64,000 nt of DNA, taken from NCBI GenBank assembly GCA_021323595.1, contig JAJPKR010000027.1, positions 1 through 64,000 of the forward strand, written 5' to 3'. The position numbers and the translations under genes are program-made. The notes beneath the pieces were generated by a model. It was given only the letters and a program-made list of their open reading frames with translations, ran no database searches and was not told the DNA's origin. Shown one piece after another: positions 11,080 through 20,199 of this stretch (within the stretch, counting starts at the first letter, position 1; every line of letters starts with the position of its first letter). The DNA is from Terriglobia bacterium (lineage in GTDB: Bacteria; Acidobacteriota; Terriglobia; Terriglobales; SCQP01).

Positions 11080-11898
11080 ATGGACGACATCTACGCCGAG
11101 ATCGCGCGATTGCGAGCGGCGGGCCAGAACGCGGCGCTGGCGACGATCATTCAGGTGCGCGGCTCCATCCCTTCCTTCGAAACCGCCAAATTTCTGGTGC
11201 GTGAAGATGGCTCGACGCTGGGCACGATCGGCGGCGGCTGCGTGGAAGCGGAGGTGTGGCAGGCGGCGCGGGAGGTGATGCGGGAGGAGAAGTCGCGCCG
11301 CTTGGTCTTTCATCTCAACCAAGACGCCAAGGAGGAGAACGGGCTCATCTGCGGCGGCACGCTGGAGATCTTCGTCGAGCCGGTGCTGGCGCAGCCGATC
11401 GTGTGGCTGATCGGCGCCGGCCACGTGGCGCGCGCGATCGCGCAAGTCGCCGAGACGGCCGGGTTCGCGACCGCGGTCGCGGATGATCGCGAGGCCTTCG
11501 CCAGCCGCGAGCGGTTTCCCCACGCGCGCGAGCTCCACGTCGGCGACCTCGACCAGGTGCTGCCGCGCCTGCGCATCGGCGCCAGCGCTTATATCGCGAT
11601 CGTCACGCGCGGCCATAAGGGCGACATGCGGGCCCTGGCCTGGGCGGTGACCACCCCGGCGCGCTATATCGGCATGATCGGGTCGCGGCGCAAAGTGATC
11701 GAAAGCTACAAGGAGTTGCGGCGGCAAGGCGTGGCGGCCGCGGCGCTGGAGCGGGTGCACGCACCCATCGGATTGGACATCGGCGCGATCACCCCCGAGG
11801 AGATCGGCGTCGCCGTGGTGGCGGAGATGATCGCGGCACGGCGGGGCGCGGCGGCGGGTGCACCCTCGCTCGCCCTGGGCGCGGCAGCGCTGCGATGA
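11080..11898 (+). CDS. XdhC/CoxI-family molybdenum enzyme maturation protein
   Basis: XdhC-family proteins bind molybdenum cofactor and help insert and sulfurate it in xanthine-dehydrogenase-type enzymes. The 272-aa protein has the N-terminal XdhC_CoxI domain (ATIIQVRGSIP, then GTIGGGCVEAEVW at about residues 45-57) and a C-terminal Rossmann-like XdhC_C domain starting with IGAGHVARAI and containing YIGMIGSRRK. The start is ambiguous between ATG 11071 and 11080; a GGAG sits between them. Its stop overlaps the mocA-like start (ATGA). The natural client is the molybdenum hydroxylase encoded divergently at 6875-9609. Confidence 0.92.
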   Translation: MDDIYAEIARLRAAGQNAALATIIQVRGSIPSFETAKFLVREDGSTLGTIGGGCVEAEVWQAAREVMREEKSRRLVFHLNQDAKEENGLICGGTLEIFVEPVLAQPIVWLIGAGHVARAIAQVAETAGFATAVADDREAFASRERFPHARELHVGDLDQVLPRLRIGASAYIAIVTRGHKGDMRALAWAVTTPARYIGMIGSRRKVIESYKELRRQGVAAAALERVHAPIGLDIGAITPEEIGVAVVAEMIAARRGAAAGAPSLALGAAALR

Positions 11899-12551
11899 AG
11901 GGCATCGCCGCTATCGTGCTTGCCGCCGGCGCCTCGGAGCGCATGGGGCGCGCCAAAGCCCTGCTCCAATATCCGGCGCCGCTGGCCGGCTGGCCGGGCC
12001 CGGAAGCTCCCAACTTTCTGCTGGCGTGCGCGTGCAAGCTGCGCGCGGCGGGCGCCGAGGTCTTCGCCGTGCTCGGCCATGACGCCGCCGAGATTCAGGC
12101 GCGCGTCGAGGCGCAGGCGCCCGCCTTCGCGCCGCGCTGGGTGCTCAATCCCGATCCCGCGCGCGGGCAATTCAGCTCGCTGCAGACCGGCGTGCGCGCG
12201 GTGCTGGCGCTGGCGCCGGCGCCGGCGGCCTTGGTCGCGCCGGTGGATCATCCAGCATTCGCGATCGAGACGGCGCGGGCCTTGCTTCGCGCCTGGCGGG
12301 AGCGCGGCGCGCCGCTCGTCAAGCCGTGCTGCGAGGGGCGCAACGGCCATCCCGTGCTATACGGGCGCGAAGCGCTCGCCGCTATCGCCGCGGCCGACGC
12401 TGACGCCACCGCCCGCGCGCTGCAGGCGCAATGGGCGGCGCGCGCCGAACTGGTTGCCGTGGACGATCCGGGCGTGCTCGCCAACATCGATACCGCGGAG
12501 GATTACGCGCGCCTGCGAGCGGCCTTCACAGCGCCGCCATGCCCACGCTGA
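11895..12551 (+). CDS. MocA-like molybdenum cofactor cytidylyltransferase
   Basis: A 218-aa nucleotidyltransferase of the MobA/MocA group. MocA joins CTP to molybdopterin to give the MCD form used by CO-dehydrogenase and aldehyde-oxidase type enzymes. The nucleotide-binding signature VLAAGASERMGRAKALL is at residues 8-24 and the metal-binding aspartate lies in LVAPVDHP. Coupling to xdhC by four bases, and the hydroxylase across the divergent gap, make a MCD-loading role likely. Its last 26 bases overlap the convergent Yip1-like gene. Confidence 0.88.
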   Translation: MKGIAAIVLAAGASERMGRAKALLQYPAPLAGWPGPEAPNFLLACACKLRAAGAEVFAVLGHDAAEIQARVEAQAPAFAPRWVLNPDPARGQFSSLQTGVRAVLALAPAPAALVAPVDHPAFAIETARALLRAWRERGAPLVKPCCEGRNGHPVLYGREALAAIAAADADATARALQAQWAARAELVAVDDPGVLANIDTAEDYARLRAAFTAPPCPR

Positions 12552-13302
12552 ACAGCACCCACACGATCCACAGGCCGACGATCACGCCCAGCGTCGTGGC
12601 GAACTTGAGCTTGTTGCCGAGCTTGGCCAGCCCCAGCGCCAGCAGCGCCATGATCCAAAAGCCGAAAAGATCGATTTGGCTGAGCAGCTTGCTCATCACC
12701 GGCGACGTCGTGCTGGGGTCGGCGTAAAAGAGCGCGTTCGAGCCGATCGGCGCCTGAAAGTTCACGCCGGTCGGATCCGCGCGCAGAAACAAGATCAGCA
12801 CCACCAGCAGCGCCATCAGCGCGTTAGGCAAATAGGCATGGGCCACGACCCCGAGCACGCCTTTATAGCGCACCGACTGTCCGAGCAAGAAATTTTCGAC
12901 GGCAAGAAAGATCGCGGCGAGCACCAAGGTAAAAATGATGACGAAGACGGGCGGCAGGGCCTGGAAAATAATCGGTGCGATCTTGGTATCGAGCGCCACC
13001 GCGCGCTGCATTTGATCCGCCGGCAGCGACTGCATGCGCGCGCCGCCCGCGGCCACCATCTGCCGCGCCAGCTCCGCCGGACCGACGCGATGCACCAGCG
13101 TATAGCCCATGAGGATGCTGCAGACGATCAAGACGACCCAGGCCAAGATGAAGTGCGGCTCGCGGGCGATGTCTTCGAAAGTCGCCACCGGCGCGTAGAA
13201 TACGCCGAAAATGCGCGCCACCGGCGACATGCGCCGGCCGGAGGCGGGAGGTTGCAGGCCAGCGCCGGATTGCGCGGAGGAAGCAGCGGCGGAATCGGTC
13301 AT
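12526..13302 (-). CDS. Yip1-family integral membrane protein
   Basis: A 258-aa membrane protein with about five helices and a short, alanine- and serine-rich cytoplasmic N-terminus. FGVFYAPVATFEDIAREPHF at about residues 32-51 is the typical start of the bacterial Yip1 domain, and hydrophobic segments follow to the C-terminus. I used the ATG at 13302; the open frame to 13509 is unsupported. Function of bacterial Yip1 proteins is unknown. The gene converges on mocA and shares 26 bases with it. Confidence 0.75.
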   Translation of the reverse strand: MTDSAAASSAQSGAGLQPPASGRRMSPVARIFGVFYAPVATFEDIAREPHFILAWVVLIVCSILMGYTLVHRVGPAELARQMVAAGGARMQSLPADQMQRAVALDTKIAPIIFQALPPVFVIIFTLVLAAIFLAVENFLLGQSVRYKGVLGVVAHAYLPNALMALLVVLILFLRADPTGVNFQAPIGSNALFYADPSTTSPVMSKLLSQIDLFGFWIMALLALGLAKLGNKLKFATTLGVIVGLWIVWVLFSVGMAAL

Positions 13303-13402
13303 AGCTCGGATATTAAAGTCGAATGCGCGTGCGAATGCAACCGGCGGCTGAGCGGAACGCCGCGTGCCGAACGCGGCGAGCGGACGGGAGGGACGCGGCG
13401 CG

Positions 13403-14515
13403 TTAATCGGCGAGCGCGCAGCAGGCGGGCGGGCCGGATTGCGCCGGCGGCGCGGGCGCGCCCGGCGTACCCGGCTGCGGCAGCGGCTGCGGCATCTGCG
13501 GCTGGCCATTCCGCGTAGCCGGCGGAAGGGGTGCGCCCGGAATCAAGATCGGTGCCGGGCCCGCGGCCTCGCGCCCCGAAGCGCCGGGTGCGACTTCGCC
13601 CGGCCGCCGCAGCGTCGGCCGCTGCTGGTCGTCGCCGTTTGCCGCGGCGCTCGCCGCCGTCGCAGTGTTGGCGGGAAGCGTGATCTCCGGTGTCACGCGC
13701 ACCACCTTGGTGCCATCCGCCTTGTAATCGATGACGCGAATCACGCGCCCGCCCTCCAGCCGGACGAAGGTGGTGTCGCCGGGCGGATGGCCGTACACCC
13801 AATCGGTATATTCATCCCCGGTTTTCGGATCGGTCTCGTGATATTTCTCGTCGGCGCGGCCCTTCGCCGCCATCACCATGTCGCTGTTCATGCCGACGAG
13901 CACTTGGTGGCTCTCGATCGCTTTCTTGACCGCGGGCGGCATGGAACGGGCAAGCGCCGCGATCGGCGCTTCGCGCAAGTTCCATTCGATCACCGGCGAC
14001 AACAGCCGCTTGAGCTGCGCCGCCGTGAGGCCGGCGGGAATCCCGGCGGGAAACTTCAGCGTGATCACCGAGCCGTGGCTGACCCGCTCGAGCGCCACCG
14101 GGCTGGTGGTCGAGCCCATGCCGATCGAAAGATGGTTGTACCAATGGGTGCGAGTCGGACCCCCGTTGATCTCAAGCACGATGTCGTGGCTGCCGAAGCT
14201 GATTTTGGTGATCTCGACGCGGTCGCCGGGCCGCACGGCAGGACCGCGGTCGATCACCTCTTGATGCACGTCGGCTTGGTTCGCCACTTGGCCGTCGGCG
14301 AGTACAACGCCTTTCTTGTCGCCGGGAAACGCCTCCTTGGCGATGCCGACCTCGGCGACGATGCCGCGAATGAGGCTAATCTTTTCGGCTTCCGTGAGAT
14401 GCCGGCTCGCGGCGCGGGCCAGCGCCGGGAGGGCGAGGCCGCAGCAGGCGCACGCCAGCGAAGCGGCAAAGACGCGGCGGCGGAGAACGGAAGCAAGAAA
14501 GGCCCGCTGCTGCAT
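13403..14515 (-). CDS. Secreted protein with BamE/SmpA-like segment, proline-rich tail
   Basis: A 370-aa exported protein. A signal peptide is clear (basic start, hydrophobic ASLACACCGLALPALARA). The middle domain (about residues 40-210) has no fold I recognise. Residues about 212-262 read like the SmpA/BamE fold: a VLVGMNSDMVMAAKGRADEK helix, then DEYTDWVYGH, FVRLEGGRVIRVI, the usual pattern for that small periplasmic fold. The last 90 residues are Pro/Ala/Gly-rich and likely unstructured. Start ATG 14515 follows a G-rich stretch; the frame extends to 14767 without support. Function unknown. Confidence 0.7.
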   Translation of the reverse strand: MQQRAFLASVLRRRVFAASLACACCGLALPALARAASRHLTEAEKISLIRGIVAEVGIAKEAFPGDKKGVVLADGQVANQADVHQEVIDRGPAVRPGDRVEITKISFGSHDIVLEINGGPTRTHWYNHLSIGMGSTTSPVALERVSHGSVITLKFPAGIPAGLTAAQLKRLLSPVIEWNLREAPIAALARSMPPAVKKAIESHQVLVGMNSDMVMAAKGRADEKYHETDPKTGDEYTDWVYGHPPGDTTFVRLEGGRVIRVIDYKADGTKVVRVTPEITLPANTATAASAAANGDDQQRPTLRRPGEVAPGASGREAAGPAPILIPGAPLPPATRNGQPQMPQPLPQPGTPGAPAPPAQSGPPACCALAD

Positions 14516-14821
14516 AGACCCCCGCGCAGAGGGAGGAGTGCGGCTCCAGTATAACTCCGCGACGCGCCGGCCTCGCACGCCGGCGGCTCCGTCTCCGCGT
14601 GGTCCCTCCGCCAACACACTTCCACCCCTGTGGATTCGGCTTACGGCTCGCGGTTCAGGGCTCCCGGACGGCGCACGACGCACGGACGCTAGGTGACGTC
14701 GAACGGCAGCTCGCGTCGTGGCTCGCGGCGGCACCGCGGGCATGGTCCACGCAATTTCCCTCCCCAATCCACGATTTCTGCAATCTCCGTCCCGTCTTGC
14801 TCGTCGCGCATCGCTGGAAGA
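14516..14821. other. Divergent intergenic region, 306 bases
   Basis: This gap separates the divergent secreted-protein gene at 14515 and the AsmA-like gene at 14822. On the minus strand there is a TATACT -10-like hexamer at 14548-14553 but no -35 at the right distance. The central part contains degenerate short repeats of the type CGGCTCGCGGTTCAGGGCTC. I see no convincing gene. Confidence 0.4.
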
Positions 14822-16003
14822 ATGAGCCGTAGCGGCCGCACCGCACTATGGATCGTGGCCGGTTTGGCCATTCTCTTCGTAGTTGTCGTGATCGTCTTGC
14901 CGGCGGCGCTGGGCAACAACGTCGTCCGCCACCGCGTGGAACGGCAACTGAGCGCAGGATTGGGCCGGCCGGTGCGCATCGGGCATCTGCATGTCTCGCT
15001 CAGCGGCGGCAATTTGGACGCCCGGCAAATCACGATCGCCAATCCCCCGGAATTCGGGCCGGCGCCGCTGGCGGAGATCGCGGAGGTGCGCGCACGGCTC
15101 GACTTTTGGCCGCTGATCTTCGCCCATCGTTTGCAAGCGCAGTCGGTGGTGATCGAGCGGCCGGTGGCGCGGCTGCTCCGCTCCGCGCACGGCGCGTGGA
15201 ATTACGCCGGCATGCCGCCGCCGGCCGCGCCCGGAGCGCAAATCGGCCGCTTGCGGTTGCTGTCGGGCAGAATCACGGCCGCGCGCGAGGGGACGCAGGA
15301 ACACGTGAGTTTTGCCGTGCCTGAGATTGAGGCACGCGAAGTCTCGCTCGACCGGCGGTTCCCGGTGCGCATGAACCTGCAGGAAGCTCCGAATGGCGCT
15401 GCGCAGGCTTCCGGCGCGATCGGGCCCCTCGACCGCCACTCGCGGCGCGCGCCGCTGGACCTGGAGATCGCCGCCCAAACGCTCCCGGCGGCGGGTTTGA
15501 CGCGAGTGGCGGCACTGCTGGGCTACGCGCCGGTGGATTTCGCGGTTGTCGGCGGCGTGGTCGACGCGCAGTTGCTGGTGACGGGCACCGTCGGCGCGCC
15601 GAGCCTGGCGGGCACCATTCGCGGCAACGGCATCCGGCTGACTCGGCTGGCCATTCCCCAGACCGGGCCGCTGGCACAACTGGCGATGACCGGCGGCAGC
15701 GGCGAGATGAAGATCGAGCGGCTGCGCTGCGAATTCAGCAATGGCCCCAACGGCTTCTCGATGCGCAGTCTCGCCGCCCAGACGAACTTCGGCACGGTGA
15801 CGGGCGCGGGCTGGATTCGCCCGGACCAGCGCCTGCAATTCTTGTTGCACGTGCACTTGCGGTCGCTCCCCGGCCAATCGGGAGCGGCCGGCTGGCTGGG
15901 CGCGCTGGTGCGCTTGTTCCGCGCCGCGAAAAATCCCAACCTAACGCTGCGCATCTCCGGGACGATCGTGCACGCGCAGGTCGCGCAAATGCCGCCGTCC
16001 TAG
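14822..16003 (+). CDS. AsmA-like inner-membrane protein
   Basis: A 393-aa AsmA-family protein: a single N-terminal membrane helix (about residues 8-30) and a large periplasmic part with AsmA-like features, including GRPVRIGHLHVSLSGGNLDA near the N-terminus and a later segment (residues about 230-375) of the AsmA C-terminal kind with ILLVTG-like strands and a GNGIRLTRLAIP element. AsmA-like proteins are thought to move phospholipid between membranes. The ATG at 14822 was chosen because it directly precedes the hydrophobic helix; the frame is open to 14693. It is shorter than E. coli AsmA (617 aa). Confidence 0.78.
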   Translation: MSRSGRTALWIVAGLAILFVVVVIVLPAALGNNVVRHRVERQLSAGLGRPVRIGHLHVSLSGGNLDARQITIANPPEFGPAPLAEIAEVRARLDFWPLIFAHRLQAQSVVIERPVARLLRSAHGAWNYAGMPPPAAPGAQIGRLRLLSGRITAAREGTQEHVSFAVPEIEAREVSLDRRFPVRMNLQEAPNGAAQASGAIGPLDRHSRRAPLDLEIAAQTLPAAGLTRVAALLGYAPVDFAVVGGVVDAQLLVTGTVGAPSLAGTIRGNGIRLTRLAIPQTGPLAQLAMTGGSGEMKIERLRCEFSNGPNGFSMRSLAAQTNFGTVTGAGWIRPDQRLQFLLHVHLRSLPGQSGAAGWLGALVRLFRAAKNPNLTLRISGTIVHAQVAQMPPS

Positions 16004-16095
16004 CGCCCAGGCAGGCGCGTCCGCCCACCTCCGGTCCACGATCTTCGGTTGTTGCAGCCGAACTGACGCTCCATGCGCCCGCAGCCTTCGCCTAG

Positions 16096-17652
16096 CTAAT
16101 CCTCACGCTTGAACTGCGGCTTTTTCATGATCCAGACCACGGGCGAAATCAGCACGAACAGAAACGCCAGCAGCCGGAACTCGTCGAGATAGCTGAGGAT
16201 TGCGGCCTCGCGCTGCACCAGCAAGTAGATCACCGCCCAGGCTTGATGTCCGGCGAGCACCAGGCTGGAGCCGGCGTGGTGGAGGTAGGACTGCAGGGCG
16301 GCGTGCAACTGGCGCAGCCGGGGATCGGCCACGCTGAGCTCGGCAATCAGGCGGTTCTGATGCACCTGCGATTGCCGCGCCAGCAGCGTCGCCGCGATCG
16401 AGATGCCGAAGCTGGCGCCGATGTTGCGCGTGAAGGCGGTGATGCTCGTCGCGTAGCCCATCTCGTGATTGGGAATCGGGTCGACGGTGATGGTCGCGAA
16501 CGGCACGAAGACGAACGAAAGGCCGGCGCCCATGACCAACTGCGGAACGAGGAAGTTCCAGGGACCGGCGCTGTAGCTGAGCAGCGAAAACAGGAGCACG
16601 CCGGCGGCGGAAGCCAAGATGCCGCCGAAGATCATCGCCCGCATATCCCAGCGGCGGCCGATGAGAAAGCCTGCCAGCGGCATCAGGATCATCGTCGCGA
16701 TGCCGCGGGGCGCGTTCCAGAAGCCGGCGGTGATGGCGGGAAAGTTCAAGACCTCCTGCATGAAGAGCGGAAGCAGAAGGATGCTGCCGTAAAGCACGAA
16801 GAACAAGACCACCGACAGGCAGACGCCGGCGGCGAAGGTGCGGTATTTCAGCAGCCGCAAGTGCACTACCGGGTCGCGGGCGCGCAGCTCCCAAACGATG
16901 AACGCGATGAGGCACGCCGCCGCGACGATGGCCAGCGCGGCGATGTAACGCGAGCTGAACCAATCCGCCTCCTGGCCCTTGTCGAGAACGACTTGCAGGC
17001 TGGCCACGCCCAGCGCCAGCATTCCCATGCCCCAGTAGTCCACGCCGCGGGAGACGCGCCGCAGGTAGGGCGGATCGAAAACGTACACCTGCACCATCAG
17101 CAGGCCGAAGACGCTGATCGGTACGTTGATGAAGAACACCCAGCGCCAGGAATACTCGGTAGTCAGCCAGCCGCCCAGCACCGGCGCAAGAATCGGCGCC
17201 ACGACGATGCCCACGCCCCACAAGGCCATGGCATGGCCGCGCTCTTCGCGGGGAAAAGTCTCGAGCAAAATGGCCCGCGTGGTCGGCTGCAGCGTGCCGC
17301 CGAAGAAGCCTTGCAGCACGCGGCAAACGATCAGCACCGGCAGGGTCGGCGCCAGCCCGCAGAGCATGCTGGCGAGGGTGAAGCCGGCCACGGCGGTGAG
17401 CAGCAGCCGCTTGCGCCCGAAGCGCCCGGCCAGCCAGCCGGTAAGCGGCAGGATGATGGCGTTCGAGATCAGGTACGAGGTCAGCACCCAGGTGGCCTCG
17501 TCGATCGAGGCGCTGAGATTGCCGGCGATGTAGGGGATGCTGACGTTGACGGCCGAGGTATCGACCAGCTCCATCACGGCGCTGGCCATGACCGCGACCG
17601 CAATCAGCCAGCGAAGGCGGGGATTGGTAACGTGCGAAGGAGCCTCGGCCAT
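16096..17652 (-). CDS. DHA2-family MFS drug exporter (EmrB/QacA type)
   Basis: A major facilitator transporter of 518 aa with about 14 predicted helices, the DHA2 arrangement of proton-driven multidrug exporters. Motif D1-like ELVDTSAVNVSIPYIAG is in helix 1, motif A GWLAGRFGRKRLL in the loop after helix 2, and antiporter motif C GIVVAPILAPVLGG in helix 5. The substrate is unknown. No EmrA-type membrane fusion partner or TetR regulator lies next to it, so it may work alone or with a partner elsewhere. An ATG nine bases upstream (17661) is an alternative start. Confidence 0.93.
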   Translation of the reverse strand: MAEAPSHVTNPRLRWLIAVAVMASAVMELVDTSAVNVSIPYIAGNLSASIDEATWVLTSYLISNAIILPLTGWLAGRFGRKRLLLTAVAGFTLASMLCGLAPTLPVLIVCRVLQGFFGGTLQPTTRAILLETFPREERGHAMALWGVGIVVAPILAPVLGGWLTTEYSWRWVFFINVPISVFGLLMVQVYVFDPPYLRRVSRGVDYWGMGMLALGVASLQVVLDKGQEADWFSSRYIAALAIVAAACLIAFIVWELRARDPVVHLRLLKYRTFAAGVCLSVVLFFVLYGSILLLPLFMQEVLNFPAITAGFWNAPRGIATMILMPLAGFLIGRRWDMRAMIFGGILASAAGVLLFSLLSYSAGPWNFLVPQLVMGAGLSFVFVPFATITVDPIPNHEMGYATSITAFTRNIGASFGISIAATLLARQSQVHQNRLIAELSVADPRLRQLHAALQSYLHHAGSSLVLAGHQAWAVIYLLVQREAAILSYLDEFRLLAFLFVLISPVVWIMKKPQFKRED

Positions 17653-17696
17653 GCGCGGCAAAATCCGAGGGTATCACCCGCGGCGGCGCCCGTCTT

Positions 17697-19316
17697 TTAG
17701 GGCAGCAGGCCGAATACGGCAACGCCGGTGGGCGTGCCGACGAAGACCTTGCCATTGGCGATCATCGGAGTGATGAACTTGTTGTCGGCGAAGGAATCGC
17801 GGCTGGCGTTTCGCGCGCTGTTGTAGAGTTCGTGGGCGAGATTCGCGGCATCGTACGCGTGCAGAATACCGGCGCCGCCCCTGTTCTCGACCACCCAGAC
17901 GATACCATTGGCGGCGCCATTCGCGCTGACGCTCGGCGTCGCGCCGGGATAGCCGAAGGTCGCGGCGGATTGCGACGCGGGCGGGGCCGCCAGCAGCGCG
18001 GAAGAGACGGTGAAGGCCTTCAGCGCATCGCCGACGGCGGCGTAATAGACCCTGCCGTTGAAATAGGCGGGAGCGGAAAAGACGCTGCCGGCGAGGCCGC
18101 CGGCGCCGATCTCCTGATAAACCGCATCGCCGGCGGCATTGAAGCCGCCCATGCTGTCGCGGTTGACGACATAGATGTTGCCGTCCTTGCCCGCGCCCAC
18201 CGCCAGATGTCGAACCGTTCCCGCGGCGTCGCTGGCATCGGGAAGCACCAGCACGCCGCCCGACCCGAGGTCCTCGTCGGCATTCGACTCGGCGACGGTG
18301 TTCGACGGGGTGAAATAGCCAGCGACCGCCAACCCGCCGTTGGCGGTGGAGAGCTTGAGGAAGGCGTTGCCGTAATCGCCTTGCGCGGGGCGGCCTTGCG
18401 CATCCAGGAGGGTGTCGAAGGTGCCGTTGGCGTCGAGAAAATAGACGTTGCCGGCGGCGTCGGCGGCGAGGCCCGCGCCCGCCATCCAGACTGAGCCTTC
18501 GCTGCCATTCGGGGTCAGATTCAACACCGCCGTCTGCCGCAGCGTCGCCTCATCGTAGGCCATCACCCAGCCCTGATAGCTGCCTTGGTCGCAATGCGAG
18601 GTGAAGGCCAAGTAAATCTTCCCATTCAGCAGGAGCAAGCCGGCTCGCTCGGCGTAATTCCCGGGATCGAAGGTATCGGTCACACCTGAGCCCGGCGCGG
18701 TATAACGGGCTTGGATCTCGACGGGACTGCCGGGCAATTCTGCGCCCGTCGCCAGATCCATCGCGTGCAGGCGCTGATGATAGGCGCCGCTCGCGTCCTT
18801 CGACATCGCGACCAAGAAGATGGCGCCGTGGGCGCCGAACGCGGGATCGATAACGGGGGTATCGGTCACGCCGATCTCTGGCGTGATTTGCCCACAGCCG
18901 TGATCGTCGCTGGGGACTTCGCCCGCCGGCGACACGGAGACGCTCCAGAGCGGGGTGAAATTATCTGCATCGAAGGCGTGGACCTCGTCGTGCTCGGTCG
19001 CGACATAGACGACATTGTGGGCCGCGCCCGCGATCGTCCACTGCGAGACATAGAGCGGCTCCGCATCCACCAAGCCGTTGACCGGCAAGAAGCCGATCTT
19101 GCCGAACGTCGCGCCGGAGACATTCGCGGGGGTGAGAATCGTCTCCGCCAGATTCTGGCCGGTGCGCGCGAGATCGTTGTGATAGGTCAAAACGTTGACG
19201 GCGCCGCTTGGAGGGGGCGGCGGCGGCGGCGAGACGCTTTGCCGGCCGCAGCCGGCCGCGAGCAGCACGGTGGCGAGAAGCGGAGCGGCAATCGAGACGG
19301 AGCGCGCCGATCGCAT
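17697..19316 (-). CDS. Secreted beta-propeller (PQQ-like repeat) lipoprotein
   Basis: A 539-aa lipoprotein. The signal peptide ends in a lipobox (LLAAGC, cysteine at about residue 23), followed by a proline run as a linker. The rest is a repeat of short beta strands such as VVYVATEHDEVHAFDADN, GNVYFLDANGT, GNIYVVNRDSMGG and GKVFVGTPTGVAVFG, the pattern of PQQ-enzyme/quinoprotein-type beta propellers. No PQQ ligand tryptophan docking or catalytic aspartate is evident, so I would not call it a dehydrogenase. Proteins of this style are common in acidobacterial genomes. Confidence 0.85.
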   Translation of the reverse strand: MRSARSVSIAAPLLATVLLAAGCGRQSVSPPPPPPPSGAVNVLTYHNDLARTGQNLAETILTPANVSGATFGKIGFLPVNGLVDAEPLYVSQWTIAGAAHNVVYVATEHDEVHAFDADNFTPLWSVSVSPAGEVPSDDHGCGQITPEIGVTDTPVIDPAFGAHGAIFLVAMSKDASGAYHQRLHAMDLATGAELPGSPVEIQARYTAPGSGVTDTFDPGNYAERAGLLLLNGKIYLAFTSHCDQGSYQGWVMAYDEATLRQTAVLNLTPNGSEGSVWMAGAGLAADAAGNVYFLDANGTFDTLLDAQGRPAQGDYGNAFLKLSTANGGLAVAGYFTPSNTVAESNADEDLGSGGVLVLPDASDAAGTVRHLAVGAGKDGNIYVVNRDSMGGFNAAGDAVYQEIGAGGLAGSVFSAPAYFNGRVYYAAVGDALKAFTVSSALLAAPPASQSAATFGYPGATPSVSANGAANGIVWVVENRGGAGILHAYDAANLAHELYNSARNASRDSFADNKFITPMIANGKVFVGTPTGVAVFGLLP

Positions 19317-19394
19317 GTTCCTATGCTAAACGGCGGCATTCGCGGTCGCCATCGCCCGTGCGGCCAGGCGCGCAAGGCCCGTTACACGCGTTCT

Positions 19395-20186
19395 TCAGGC
19401 CTGGCGCTGAATGACCAGTTTGGCGGCGGCGCGGCGCAAGGTCTCGTTGACGTTCTTGTTCGAGGCCAGCAGGCGGAGGTCGTTGATGAAGAGGTGCTTC
19501 GCCAGATTGAGGCCGATTTCGAGCGGCGTGCGGGGATTATTCACCAGGTTCTTGATGATCGTCATCGATTGGCGCCAGCGGCGATGCTGGCCGATATGGC
19601 GCAGCACTTCATCGCTAACATTGCGCATGGCGGCGATCAGCTCCACGTCGCTTTCGGTGAGCCGCGGCGAGGTGATCACGGCGCGCTGGACCACCTTGTT
19701 GGAGTCACGCACGAGCAGCAGCCGCTCCTCGCGGCTGCCCAGCAGGGCGCGGCGCACGCGCTCGGGCACCGACATCTTGGCGAGGCGCACGAGCGGGTTT
19801 TCGTTCGGATTCGAGGCCGAGGACAGCGCCGCCAACGCCGCGCGCTCTTCCTCGCTCGCCTCGACCAACTCGAACGCCGCCGGCTCGTTTTCGGCCGCCG
19901 CCAGCAAGGCATGTTGTTCGGCGGTGAGCACGGCGGATTTGGCGAAGGCCGGGCAATCGGGGCGCGCCACCAGCTCGGCAATCGCGCCGGGATCGAAGCG
20001 CGCCAGCGTGCCGGCGGCGAGGGCGGCGTGCGGCGAGTCGCCGGCGGCCAGATACAGAAGCAGCGCGAGACGGTCGGGGGCGGGCAGGCTGAGCGTGCCG
20101 AGCGCGGCTTGGCGCACAATCTCGGCGGGCACGCCGGAGGCGGCCATCAGCTCCACGAGACGGTTGGCGGCTTGGAAATCCGGCAT
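19395..20186 (-). CDS. Helical-repeat protein of unknown function
   Basis: A 263-aa, cytoplasmic, almost wholly alpha-helical protein without signal or membrane helix. The C-terminal half (about residues 165-260) contains related helix pairs, with repeats of an NxxTPxxxxxxLxxxL kind (NNPRTPLEIGLNLAKHLF, SNKNVNETLRRAAAKLV), suggestive of an armadillo/HEAT-like superhelix for protein binding. The ATG at 20186 is thirteen bases after the RodZ-like stop, so the two are probably co-transcribed and may interact. I cannot name a family with confidence. Confidence 0.7.
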   Translation of the reverse strand: MPDFQAANRLVELMAASGVPAEIVRQAALGTLSLPAPDRLALLLYLAAGDSPHAALAAGTLARFDPGAIAELVARPDCPAFAKSAVLTAEQHALLAAAENEPAAFELVEASEEERAALAALSSASNPNENPLVRLAKMSVPERVRRALLGSREERLLLVRDSNKVVQRAVITSPRLTESDVELIAAMRNVSDEVLRHIGQHRRWRQSMTIIKNLVNNPRTPLEIGLNLAKHLFINDLRLLASNKNVNETLRRAAAKLVIQRQA

Positions 20187-20199
20187 GCGCCGCCTCGGC

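Noticed and set aside
10885-11760. Extension of the zinc-type reductase open frame to 11760
   Set aside because: It is antisense to xdhC; the conserved MDR N-terminus begins at 10884.
16243-17700. 485-aa plus-strand open frame antisense to the MFS exporter
   Set aside because: Composition is His/Asp/Gln/Arg-rich as for shadows, and the MFS protein on the other strand is convincing.
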